Shown one piece after another: positions 43,207 to 53,095 of a DNA stretch of 64,000 nt; positions within the stretch are counted from its first letter, which is position 1; every line of letters starts with the position of its first letter. The stretch is from Pollenia angustigena (lineage: Eukaryota; Arthropoda; Insecta; Diptera; Polleniidae): positions 229,701,127 to 229,765,126 of the forward strand of contig OV884056.1 of assembly GCA_930367215.1 (NCBI GenBank). Reading direction: 5' to 3'. Both the position numbers and the translations under genes were made by a program. Under the pieces are notes generated by a model. That model saw only the letters and a list, made by a program, of their open reading frames with translations. It was not told the origin of the DNA and ran no database searches.

Positions 43207-44127
43207 CCCTGCAGGAAATGTCACTAGTGAATCTGTACTGATTCACTATTGACACAGTCACCAGTACTAGTGACTTATTATACCCCAGGCAATGTTATTT
43301 ACATTAGAAATTTCACATGTGCGTGTGATTGGAAATCTACTACTGACTTTGCGTAGTTCCTTTGGCAACATATGTAGACATTGGAACCAGATAATCGCTA
43401 GTAAATTTTAGTAAAAGTAGTCTACAATTTTTGTAAGAATACGAAATCATAATCTTTTTTTATTATTTCTTCAACTTTTATAGGAATTGTACTTCTCAGT
43501 TGTTATTGATAAAATCTTTTTCGTATTAACCCTAGATACACTTTCTTCGTCGAATTGACGAATGCCGTTAAATATTACTTATTTAACTCCGCAGTTTTTC
43601 ACTGAAACTCTTCCAAATTTCATGTAGCTGTAGATATTGCTGATCTGCTGAATTGTGTGGAAGTACGTGCTTATAGGTTGTGTGTAAGTCTGATTTTTCG
43701 TTGATTGTATTCGTCGCACTGACGATGGAAGTGTAAGAAATATTGCCTTTTAGTATATTTTTTAACCTTTTTTAACCCTAGATACACTTTCTTCGTCGTA
43801 TTGACGAAAAAAGCCTTGGCTTGCTTTTGTTGTGTTTTTAGTATTATGTTTTGAAGTTAACTATAATATACTATTTCGAACGAATAAAAACTTGAGTATT
43901 TTATAAACTAAACAAAAATGTTCGTGTTTCCTTATATTGGGTGTGTTTGGGGCCAGATCATAAACGGACTTCGTCGATTCGACGAAGAAAGTGTGTAGTG
44001 TATTAAAAATATTTAGGGTTAAAGCCAAATATAGTGGCAAATGTGTAGACACTTCGTTGACAATGTCACCAATATAGTTGACAAAACTGGTGACATGGAG
44101 ACACTTGCACCCAGGTTTCCTTCAGGG
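43207..44127. mobile_element. CCCTGC-end repeat, subfamily B, carrying a piggyBac-like MITE
   Basis: CCCTGCAGGAAATGTCACTA at the left, and GACACTTGCACCCAG with TTCAGGG at the right, match 27981-28453 in order. The neighbouring 8 bases on each side are exact inverses (TGTTGATA and TATCAACA), extending the terminal repeat in this copy. The TTAA-flanked insertion at 43530-44018 accounts for the extra length. Confidence 0.65.
43530..44018. mobile_element. piggyBac-like MITE, apparently tandem or with an internal end
   Basis: TTAA then CCCTAGATACACTTTC occurs twice in the same orientation (43526 and 43772), and TTTAGGG then TTAA closes at 44022. After the 16-base end comes TTCGTCGAATTGACGAA, and the right end has the perfect palindrome TTCGTCGATTCGACGAA. 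The two start copies suggest two MITEs of about 240 bp side by side sharing a TTAA, or one duplicated unit. It is non-coding. Confidence 0.75.
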
Positions 44128-45440
44128 TATCAACATAAATGTGTATGTGTTGATTTTAAAGTACATTAAGCAGGTACACATTTTTTCCTTAGAGCTTAAT
44201 CCAAAGTGCTTAGATACAAAATGTCTACCACGACGCGAATCAATATAATTTTGGAAATTACGCTATGATATAAAAAACTTTACCTTTATGTAAAAATGTG
44301 CACAAAATTTTATTAAGTACACCAAAAATGCAAACATTTGTAAATTTCTCTTAAACTTGATGTACCCTAATACCCCAACAACACACTTCTATACACTAGT
44401 GCATTGTAGTTTACTTACTACAGTATTACGTTTATAGCCGCATGTGTTTTTTTTGTATCTTCTAGAACTAGTTGTGAAGAGGGTAAACATAGTTTGTTTA
44501 TAAGTGTAAAAGTTTTTATTCTTAAACCACAAAAGTGGAGAGGGTATATCGTCAGCTTAGAGTGGAAATCTGCTAAATCTTTTTTTTAACAGTATATGAC
44601 AGTTTGGTACCATTCGAAAAAATTAGAAACGTCGCATCGAGTAAGAAAAATATTAACTTCAATATAGGACAATATTTAAAAATAAACTAAATATATTTTG
44701 GTTTGATTTTTAAGGTAGAAATAAGTGCTGGAAAACTGTTGATAGTCTTTAAATATCGAAATTATCGATAGCAAAAATATTGATATCGATATTATTATAA
44801 TTTTAAATACAGCTATGAAAATAACAACAGCAGCTTTACACACACAGTTTTTTGCCGCAAGTTATCACTTTCTATTATTAGTTCGCATTGAATTACAGCA
44901 ATGAATACATATTACAAGAATGGCAGGTGGTTTGGATTGCTAAGCTGTACTTCTTTACATGTTTTCATAGGGACTGAAATGACAAATGTTTTTATAATGT
45001 TGTAAAAAGATTCAAGTGCAAATGCAAAGTCCTCTTATTACCTTTTGGGTTGAGAATCAAAACCAATTGAGAACATTATCTAAAGTTGCAATATAATCTT
45101 GTAGGTCATTCTACTTCGGTTCCTTCAGAAAGGTGCTTATCAGCAGCATAATTTTTCAAAAACTGTGATCTAAAATATGGTGCGTACATACATACGTCTC
45201 ATTCGTTCAATAAAGTAATAAAAACAGCGAACTGTAGCCTGTTAACAAACAAGTTAAAGTTTTCTTGCTTAAGTACAAACATTCAGTCGGTAGGAATATC
45301 GCTAGCGAACTCTGAACTATCGATAAATTTCGATAGTATCCCAGCACTACTAAAAGAAGAAAACATTAGAAGCTTATTGTCTGCCCTGTAAAATTTTCTA
45401 AAAGTCAGTTAGCAGGTTAACACTCTATGGCGGCGATATG
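44128..45440. other. AT-rich stretch without genes
   Basis: Nothing coding is recognised. A TATCGATA-rich patch near 44755-44795 and 45315-45335 is present but does not form a bounded element. Confidence 0.4.
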
Positions 45441-46600
45441 CGTTTTTGCTGGTGTGTGCTAAGACACACATTTTAGAATCAGAATCAAACGATGCCTGTC
45501 CATCCGTCTGTCTAGCTTCATGATTGGCTAACTGGCTGGCTGGCTGGCTGGTTGTCTCTCAATATTGCCTTGTACGCAAAGTATAGGTCGCAATTTTTAA
45601 GATATTTTTATGAAACTTGTTATATAGCTACGTACATAAGGACAAAGACTAGAGAAAATGGTGAGAACTGGTCTATAAATGCATGGCCCCCACACAAATT
45701 CCTTTCCAGAATAAAGCCTTACTATCCATTAACTATCTGTTTGTATTAAGATAACATTTGCTTAAGACACATTTTATTGCAACATCGGTCCATATTGGAC
45801 CTCCGAAACAAATACCACTCCCTAAAATAGATTTTAAATGCCATAACTCCCTTATAAATGTTGGTATTAATAAAAGATCAAGCGGCAATATCTTCTACAG
45901 GAGCCACTTTATCTTGACTGTACTGGTAGGTTCAGCATCGACCATATGTCTCATATAAAACCCCCTCGCTAAGATCGCTTTTAGACGAACACATCTCATA
46001 GGTGTTGATAAGAACTCTTGCATGCATTTAAATCTCAGAACCCAATTTTATTTAGCCGACTTCGTGGTTACCTATGGTCTCAGATATGGCACATTCCCGA
46101 AAAATTATCTGTATATGCTGTGGTGTAGGGTCGGCCTTAACCGACTACATCTTTCTGCTTGTTTAATATTCATCGAAAACACCATAAAGTATATAAATTA
46201 TGGATGTTAAAGTAACTCTAAGTCGATTTAGCCATGACCATCTCTCTGTCCGTCTATTAAAATCGCGGTCACCTTAAAACGACTCAAGAGCAAAAAATAA
46301 TTTTAGATTCAAATTGAAATCCATTAAAATCGGCATAAGAGAAAAGAGTTAACCCACCCAAAAAAATGGATATTTCTGTTACAAAACTTACATTAATTAA
46401 TGGCGAAATACACCGATGGACATTAAATTTTACAGAAATTGCTTTCATGTGTCTAGAAATCGTCCAACCAAAGTTCGTGACTACATTTGCAATACGCATA
46501 AAACCGCAGCGAATTTTGATACTGTTAGGACAGTTTTTATAAAGATTGGCTTATATCCCTATAAATCCCGTTTCTGAAGTATTCTCCGTGAAGGGTATCC
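45441..46600. repeat. Dispersed fly repeat, long copy
   Basis: Landmarks are GTCCATCCGTCTGTCTAG, a (GGCT)n run near 45533-45553, CACTCCCTAAAATAGATTTT, TAGGGTCGGCCTTAACCGAC followed by TACATCTTTCTGCTTG, a second start-like block CTCTGTCCGTCTATTA near 46241, and GTGAAGGGTATCCAAGATTC near 46591. The TCGGCCTTAACCGACTA block resembles TCGGGCTTGACCGATTATAC inside the Transib-like copies. Three open frames of 62-66 codons here have no motif. Confidence 0.5.
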
Positions 46601-47008
46601 AAGATTCGATACAGCCACATATACTTGTTTTGTTACTGGGTTTTAATTTTTTACTCTTTATTTTTTCGTTATTATTATGTACTTATTACTAACATACCCT
46701 TTTTCATTTAAACACATATTCATTTCCTAAGTACTTTTCTACTTTGTAAGTTAATCCTTAATACATAAATGTCATCAAAACCATGCTGTGTAAATGTAGC
46801 ACGAGCATAAAGTTAAATAAGAAAAAAAAACATCGAAAAATGGAGACGTAAAACATGAAAACACTATTAGCGCTTGTGGTTTCAAGAAAAAATGGAGAAA
46901 AAATAGAAAAAAGATAATAAAGAAAATATAGAGAGGTAAAAACAAAAACAAGAAGCAGGATAAAGATTAATTACTTCATACCAAAATATTGAGTGTTTTT
47001 GTAAATAT

Positions 47009-47650
47009 TACACAGAAAATAATTTTCATATTTGAATACGAAAATTGAATATTTAATTAACAAAATTTTTTAATTTTCTGCGATGACGATTTGTACGGGA
47101 TTGAGAAAAAAGTTTGAAGGTATAGTTATTGCATTTTTAGTCAACAACCAAGTTGATTGAGTCAACAAATGTTAAGGTGAATTGTTCAAATAAATTGTTG
47201 AAAATGTTAAATAAATCCAACAAAATATTTTCGAATCTTTATTTATTTATTTGTTAATTATGATGTGCTATACACTCAAATTTATTGCGGAGGGATAAGC
47301 TACATCCTATGCGCATTTCGCTAGTTTATTAGGCCAGATCATCAGGAAACCTCTTTCCAAAGACCGTGGGAAAACTTAACCTAACTGTAAAGCGAATTAA
47401 AATTATGAGCTATTAAAAAAATAGGCAAGAGCTGTAAAATACTATATTTACTTTAATTCAATTATTTTTTATTGAATATGAAGAAATATGTAATTATTTC
47501 ATTATTAAATATGTGTTATTGAGTGCTATTTTGCAAAGTATTATTTTGATAAATTTTTTCATTAAATCAAATAAAAAGTTTGTCGAACTAAAATTTTATT
47601 TTTCACAAACTGTGTTGCTAATAATTCTTTTGAGATATTTCTTTCTGTGT
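47009..47650. mobile_element. Putative TIR element of the ACACAGA-end group
   Basis: The left TTACACAGAAAATAATTTTC and the inverted right CTACACAGAAAGAAATATC bound about 640 bp. It contains a partial copy of the palindrome-family arm (47275-47370). The ends are short, so this is less certain than the other members. Confidence 0.4.
47275..47370. repeat. Single arm of the palindromic repeat family (copy 3)
   Basis: AAATTTATTGCGGAGGGATA, CCTATGCGCATTTCGCTAG and GGCCAGATCATCAGGAAAC match the left arm of 41871-42287 with several changes. Confidence 0.65.
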
Positions 47651-47870
47651 AGAGGAGTTAAAATATGTTGTGTTTCCATTTAAAAGAAAAACTGATTTAT
47701 CAGTACTTAAATCAAGCCAAAGCGTAATAAAAAGTACGGTTAGTTCGGATTTTCTTAAATCAAGAACAGAATGCTAAATTCAAGTATAAATTATTCAAGT
47801 GACAAATAATTAACTTAAGCCATAATCCCAGATCCATTCTTAAAAAAATCCAAAAACGGGATTTACTTAA

Positions 47871-48262
47871 CCCATTAAGGCCCTGCGTTGCGTTTTCGCA
47901 ACGTTCACTTAAACCTCCCCTCAGGCATTTTGTTGTTACGTGATTTTGTTTTAAAGCACAGTGAAATAAAATTTAACTTAATATCTAATCGACCTGTTTT
48001 TGGATTTGTATCATACATAAGTTTTTTTTTTAAAAATTTTTAATTTAAATTTTTAATTTTTCCTGTTTTTTGGGTACTTTTGAAAAAATGTAAAAAAAAT
48101 AATGTAATATATAATATACCTATCTGAAACTTCTGAAGGAGGTAGCTAACATACGTACAATATTATTTCTACTGAAAAATCCAATCATCGTAGACATTTG
48201 AGACTTTTTTTATGATTGGATATATCCGTGATGCGAAAACGCAACACTGGGCCTATACCATA
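47871..48262. mobile_element. TTAA-type piggyBac-like MITE with CGTTGCGTTTTCGCAACG hairpin
   Basis: TTAA (47867-47870) is followed by CCCATTAAGGCCC and the subterminal hairpin CGTTGCGTTTTCGCAACG. At the right TGCGAAAACGCAACACTGGG and CCTATACC form a diverged inverse end. A better inverse end, GGGCCTTAATGGG followed by TTAA, lies at 50359-50375, so either this is one MITE or it is the left end of a 2.5-kb element reaching to 50371. Confidence 0.6.
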
Positions 48263-48287
48263 TACAAATTACATAAAATTATCAAAT

Positions 48288-48590
48288 AAATTATTAGTAT
48301 TGTGGTTATTTTATTGAACTATTTATGGTTTTTAATCCAAATTTTTAATATTTTTAATTAGGCTTAAGTTCATTAAATTTAATTTTCATTTCGAGCCCAG
48401 ATTGAGTCAAGAATGAAAAATTATCAGTAAATTTTAATTGATTTTCATGTTGTAAAATTCCTTTCTTCATAAAAATAATTTAATGAAAATTAAATTTAAT
48501 GAACTTAAGCCTAATTAAAAGTATTAAAAATTTGGATTAAAAACCATAAATAATAGTTCAATAAAAAAACCACAATACTAATAATTGTTA
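48288..48590. repeat. SINE-derived hairpin, arms of about 100 bp
   Basis: The arm at 48288-48390 is a near-perfect inverse of 48481-48590 (landmarks TTTATGGTTTTTAATCCAAA and AATTAGGCTTAAGTTCATTA). The loop, about 48391-48480, starts TCGAGCCCAGATTGAGTCAA and is the same as the post-B-box part of the SINE at 48844-49094. I infer that a SINE 3' segment was copied with an inverted duplication of its tail. Confidence 0.75.
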
Positions 48591-48843
48591 AAGCTAAGGC
48601 ACGAGCTCTATGTTTGCATTTGTCCTTCAAGTTGTGCTGAAAAGGTCAACAAGAAAAAGAAAGACAAAAAAATGAAAAAACAAAAAATATGTACTTTGAA
48701 CTTCAAGAAGAATTCTTGACAAAAGTACGAAAAAACAGAAGTAAAGGAATAACATGTTAAAATAAATTAAAATAGATAATCATTCAAAGCAAATTTCGAT
48801 CTACCAAAGGTTGAATGCAATTTGGTTTAAAGATTGATGTTTG

Positions 48844-49094
48844 ACTAATGACGTCAGCAGTCGTCGATGGCTGCGAGTGTTAAACGGCAAGCCCTCTGAG
48901 GAGATTGAGTGGTTGCAATCGAAACATGTCAGGGTAACCTGTCCGTAAACACCTGGGTTCGAGCCCAGATTGAGTCAAGAATGAAAAATTATCAGTAAAT
49001 TTTAATTGATTTTCATGTTGTAAAATTCCTTTCTTCGTAAAAATAATTTAATGAAAATTAAATTAAATGAACTTAAGCCTAATTAAAAATATTA
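48844..49094 (+). mobile_element. tRNA-derived SINE
   Basis: An A-box-like TGGCTGCGAGTGTT lies at 48868 and a clear B box GGTTCGAGCCC at 48956-48966, the internal promoter parts of RNA polymerase III. The A-to-B distance of about 88 bp fits a class II (Ser or Leu type) tRNA with a long variable arm. The head does not fold into a convincing cloverleaf, so it is a SINE and not a tRNA gene. The tail from the B box on recurs at 48391-48525. It depends on LINE enzymes for movement. Confidence 0.65.
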
Positions 49095-49161
49095 TCAAAT
49101 AAATATATTTATACAATCACTTGCTATTTAAAACAACAAAATACAAATTTGTATATATGCT

Positions 49162-49424
49162 AATTCTGTGGTTTTCATGGGCAACCGCGTATGGCTTAAA
49201 ATAAAATTTTTCAGGAGAGCCGAAAAAACCATTCTAGATCAAACTATGGGTTAGATATTGCACCTTTTGAACTTTGTAATTGAGTTAAAACATCGGAATG
49301 GGTCTATCTGTTTTTAAAATTTTTTTAAAAAATGTAAAGAGCGCTTAAAATTAAGCAATATAGCATCAACATTTCAAAATCGAAAAAATAGACATACGCG
49401 GTTGCCCATGAAAACCACAGAATT
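49162..49424. mobile_element. MITE with CTGTGGTTTTCATGGGCAAC ends, copy 2
   Basis: It is bounded by AATTCTGTGGTTTTCATGGG and its inverse, with GGCAACCGCGTATG and CATACGCGGTTGCC inside. TA adjoins both ends. It is an inverted copy of 39132-39379. It is non-coding. Confidence 0.8.
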
Positions 49425-49578
49425 ATAAGTTGTTGTTATTTATGTGTTTTGAAATTTTCGATAATTTTTTCACCTTTTTCAAACTAATGGCCAATTTTTT
49501 AATGCGGGATATTTCGCAGTAGGTAAATTCTCTATGACAATTTCTTTTTTTTTTTCTTTTGCCCAAAGTGTGTTATTT

Positions 49579-49812
49579 TCCAAGAGGGAAGCGAACTTAC
49601 ACCAAAGTAGTCCCGTGATAGGTATTTGGTGATAGAGACCGATTCTAGTGCTAACACTTTATATGAATAAGACCTATCACTTTAACGAGGGGTTGTCATA
49701 TTTCAATAAAACAAGTCCCCAGAACTAAATTTAAGAACCAAATTTTAGAAAGTCCCAAAAAAGTGTCACACCATCGGTAAAGACTGTACTGTAATTCATT
49801 ACTTTTTTCCTC
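49579..49812 (-). repeat. CCCTGC-end repeat family, truncated inverted copy
   Basis: AGAGGGAAGCGAACTTACAC, AAGTAGTCCCGTGATAGGT, AGACCTATCACTTTAACGAG and the inverse of AGTAATGAATTACAGTAC follow the inverse order of 27332-27807. The CCCTGCGGG end is missing. Confidence 0.7.
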
Positions 49813-50210
49813 TCCCAGGATATTAAAGAAAAACTAGTAAGAGTGCTATATTCTGCTATGCCAAATATTTGATATTATCCACTGACAGCTAGGATATTTC
49901 AGGAGTGGGCATTATATTGCACCTGTGGTAAATTGTGAACCGATCTTTACAAAACTAATAAATATAAAACTGTGACAGAGCAAAATTGATTATAATAAAA
50001 TTATTTGTTATGGTTTAAGGCGTACTAAAGTGTTTTTCGAGAGTGGGCTTTATATGGGGCCTATGGTAAGTTATGGACCCATGCACCCAAAGTGCTTTGG
50101 AGCATATCATAATTTAATTAAAAATGAAATGTATATGAATATTTTTTTCCTAAAGACGTGAATGAAAAATTTTAATTTAAAATGTTTGCAAATGCGCTTA
50201 ATTTTTATAT
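49813..50210. other. AT-rich spacer, nothing recognised
   Basis: A small repeated wording, GAGTGGGCATTATATTGCAC near 49903 and GAGTGGGCTTTATATGGGGC near 50041, suggests an old local duplication about 138 bp apart. No gene. Confidence 0.4.
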
Positions 50211-50211
50211 C

Positions 50212-50371
50212 GTTAAGGCCCAACGTTGCGTTTTCGCAACGGAGGTTATCTGTACGTGGGAGTATCCGATTTGCCCAAAAAAAATTTTTTTTCATATTTA
50301 AGTATAAACAATAAAATTGCAAAAGCTTCATCATTATAGCTCAATGGGATCATGGCTCGGGCCTTAATGGG
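50212..50371. mobile_element. TTAA-type piggyBac-like MITE (short, same family as 47871)
   Basis: The left part TTAAGGCCCAACG leads into the hairpin CGTTGCGTTTTCGCAACG; the right part is GGGCCTTAATGGG followed by TTAA (50372-50375). The leftmost CCCA of the end is eroded. It is about 160 bp and non-coding. Confidence 0.6.
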
Positions 50372-50718
50372 TTAATGATGAAATAATTTTAAAGTTAATT
50401 TAATCCTGAATTTCAAAGAACTACCAACTATAATACACTAGCAGAATTGAAATTTGAAAATTTTATGTATTTAAATAAAGAATCTTAGCAAATAGAATTC
50501 CGGAATTTTTCTTTATTTTATTTTCTGAACATGAATATAAAAAAATGTATCTATTTCTTTTTGTTGTGCTGTTGTTGTTTCTAGATAAAACAAGTAAATC
50601 GTTTTCATCTACATTTGGAATGTTGTTGTTGTTTGTATAGCAAACTGCTTCACGTATAAAGCTTAAAAATATTGTACTTATTTTCAAAATTTCCCGGCTT
50701 TGTTTTTGCAAGCAACCT

Positions 50719-51308
50719 CATATGGGCATATCCATTTTGAAGTGACGTGATATTTGTACGACAAAATGTAAACAAATTAAATGAAGTAGTCAAATTTGTA
50801 AAAAGGGTTTTTATATATGCAAAGTAATAAAGAAGCACTATATTCAGAAAAAAATACAATAATTGGCAGTAAGGAGACATAATCGAAAATATGTGCTGGC
50901 GTGACGTTAAATAAAACAGAAGTGTATTTTGACTTGCATTGCAAAACTGCATAAGACTACGAATTAAGCAAGACCTTTTGTATAAAACCTTTTTTAGTAA
51001 GGTTTGGACTTAAAAAGATTTATTTTCCAAGAGTTTAAATTTGAAAATCTTTGCTCGTTTAAAGGTACATATGGGCATTTCCAGCGAAAAGTCTTCTTAT
51101 TGTATTGTAACGACAGAATGCAAACAAGTTTATATTTAAGAACCATGTTTTTAAATGTTTTCCCTTTTGTTACGAAATGTAGAGCTTGTTGCGCTTTACA
51201 TCAAAATATAAAAAAGTAAACTATACACATACAATTTTTGAAGAAACAATTTAAATTATTTCCGGCGTTACGTTACAAAAAGTAGACTTTTCGTTGGAGC
51301 TGCCCATA
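50719..51308. repeat. Dispersed inverted-repeat element, copy 2 (CATATGGGCA family)
   Basis: It is collinear with 761-1338, including the start CATATGGGCATATCCATTTT, the internal CATATGGGCATTTCCAGCGA near 51069, and the closing inverse GACTTTTCG with CCCATAT. The copies differ by substitutions and small indels. Open frames over it are chance. Confidence 0.75.
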
Positions 51309-51455
51309 TTTTTATTATTTTAAGTACTTCTTTGTATTATTTGTACTTAAATTTTTGAGAACGATTCGTACTTAAAGTAAGTGAAAAAACCTTTCATTTT
51401 GTACGACTTTTTTCAGTGAAAACAGGCAATTTCAATATTCGGTGTTGGTATTTAA

Positions 51456-51596
51456 CTGCTTGTTTTTAGAAAACGTAAACAAGTGAGTGAGTGAGAAATT
51501 ACATTGAAAACAAAAACAAATTTTGGTTTTTTATTATTGTTTTCAATATAATTTCTCACTCACTCACTTGTTTACGTTTTCTAAAAACAGGCAGTA
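51456..51596. repeat. Near-perfect palindrome, arms of about 60 bp
   Basis: CTGCTTGTTTTTAGAAAACG, then TAAACAAGTGAGTGAGTGAG and AAATTACATTGAAAAC, pair with their inverse ending CTAAAAACAGGCAG, around a loop of about 20 bp. It abuts the TIR element that starts at 51605. Confidence 0.85.
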
Positions 51597-51604
51597 AATA
51601 TCGA

Positions 51605-52599
51605 ATAAGAATGTATTAAGCGACACTTTTTTCAAAAATTACTTTTTGATGTTTAGCTATACTAGAAGTTAAACGCCACATTTTGGCCTGGGTTTCGCTG
51701 CCCTATCAAGGATGCAAAGGAAACTAGAGAGAAAATAAAATTGGATCAACCTTAAAGTGTTCTCACTGGAATAATGTTGCTTCCTGAAATTTGTATTTTC
51801 CGCCAAAGAAATAATGCTAAGCCACATTTTTAAAAATGTTATTGTCGTAAGCAACAAAAGGTCCACACAAAAATTTTGTTAGATGTCGCTTAGTTGAACC
51901 GAAATTGTCGCTTAGCACACTCATCCAACTAGAACCTTATCCATTTTTGTCGCTTATAACAATCCAGATTATGATTGTCTTTGAGTTTAAATAATTTTTC
52001 TATTCTTCAAAACTGCCAATATCAGGCCCGAAACGAAAGGATTTAGAGAGTCTGCTCAAAAGAAAGTTTATCCTGAACGATGCATACAAGAATACGAGGA
52101 TATTTTAAAAAATAGATTTGGTGAGAAAGAAGACGAAATGGCAGAGACAGACGAAGTAGATGATTTGTCTGACAATCAAAATGATTATTAATAATCTTAA
52201 AATTTCCGTTTTATTCTCTAAGTGCAATTTTTGAATTCTTTTTTTGAAATAAATGTTTTGTTACTTTTTATATAGATTTTTATTTCTTTTATTGTTGAAC
52301 AGAAAAAATAAAAAATGAATTAAACGGCACAATTTATTTCAAACCTTTATTTTTTGTGTCCATGTTAATGTTTTAAGCGCCATTGTGTCAAGCGCCAATG
52401 TCTTGACCACGAAAATGTACTAAGCGACAAAAACTTTTTATCTGATTAAAATTTTGATTTTGCAATGATGTCAAGTTTTGTATTCTGAAAATCGCTTTCC
52501 AAATATGCTCCGTTCAATAAAATACACAAATAAATAACTAAATGAGACGTTTTTTCGTTTCCTACACAATTTTAGAAATGTCGCTTAATACATTCTTAT
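51605..52599. mobile_element. TIR element with repeated AAGCGACA motifs
   Basis: The left end ATAAGAATGTATTAAGCGAC and the inverse of the right end are identical over 20 bp; length is 995 bp. The core motif TAAGCGACA or its inverse recurs inside, at about 51617, 51889, 51908, 51945, 52367, 52423 and 52579, with the inner left three inverted. A 57-codon acidic frame end with downstream AATAAA lies inside. The superfamily is unknown and no target duplication is clear. Confidence 0.72.
52021..52191 (+). pseudogene. C-terminal coding remnant of the AAGCGACA element (unknown protein)
   Basis: The plus frame from 52021 to the stop at 52191 reads GFRESAQKKVYPERCIQEYE, DILKNRFGEKEDEMAETDEV and DDLSDNQNDY. 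The composition (charged, few Phe or Ile) is unlike the chance frames in this AT-rich window, and the acidic end followed by an AATAAA signal at 52246-52251 looks like the 3' end of a real gene. No start codon and no upstream continuation is seen. I infer the C-terminal tail of the parent element's transposase, left in an internally deleted copy. It could also be a captured host exon. I do not recognise the family. Confidence 0.45.
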
Positions 52600-52689
52600 G
52601 GGAAGGTATCGATATATTGTGAATTTATAAACAAGATAGGGAGATTAAAGTCGATAAGCTATTGAGGATTTACCAAATGTGTTCGTAAG

Positions 52690-53095
52690 GTGGAGTAGAG
52701 TGGCGGCGTTGTCAAGTGCCTAAAGCGCTTGCCTACAAAGCTAAGAGCCCCAGGTTTGATCCCTCGCAATGGACGAAATATGTTTATCAGAGTTTTCGAG
52801 TTTTAAATACTAATTGTCTTCAACTTTACTCGAAACAGTCCATCCAAGAAGTCCTCTGACCTCCCCAACAACAAAAGATGGCAGCCCTATTATCCTAGAA
52901 CCTGCGAACTTACCCGGAACAACAGTCGGTTAACGAAACTGAGAGAAGGCAAAATAACAATATTGAATGGGTCGATACTACTAAAACAAGCACAGTGAAA
53001 TCTTACATTGGAGCAATTCGTGTGAACTGGAGATGCTTCGCCGAAGCCATATGCTCCCAGAGGCGTAATGGAGAACAACAATTCCTTAGTTAGTG
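52690..53095 (+). mobile_element. SINE-like element with tRNA-type head
   Basis: GTTGTCAAGTGCCTAAAGCG at 52709 resembles an A box and GGTTTGATCCC at 52753-52763 a B box, 44 bp apart, as in a class I tRNA. The T stem does not pair and no cloverleaf closes, so this is not a tRNA gene. The GC-richer body up to about 53095, including GATGCTTCGCCGAAGCCATA, contrasts with the AT-rich surroundings. The 3' boundary is uncertain. Confidence 0.5.

Noticed and set aside
48844..48970. Functional tRNA-Ser or tRNA-Leu gene
   Set aside because: A and B boxes are present but stems do not close, and the sequence continues into a SINE body that is repeated nearby.
52700..52770. Functional tRNA gene
   Set aside because: The T stem beside GGTTTGATCCC does not pair, so it is a SINE head at best.
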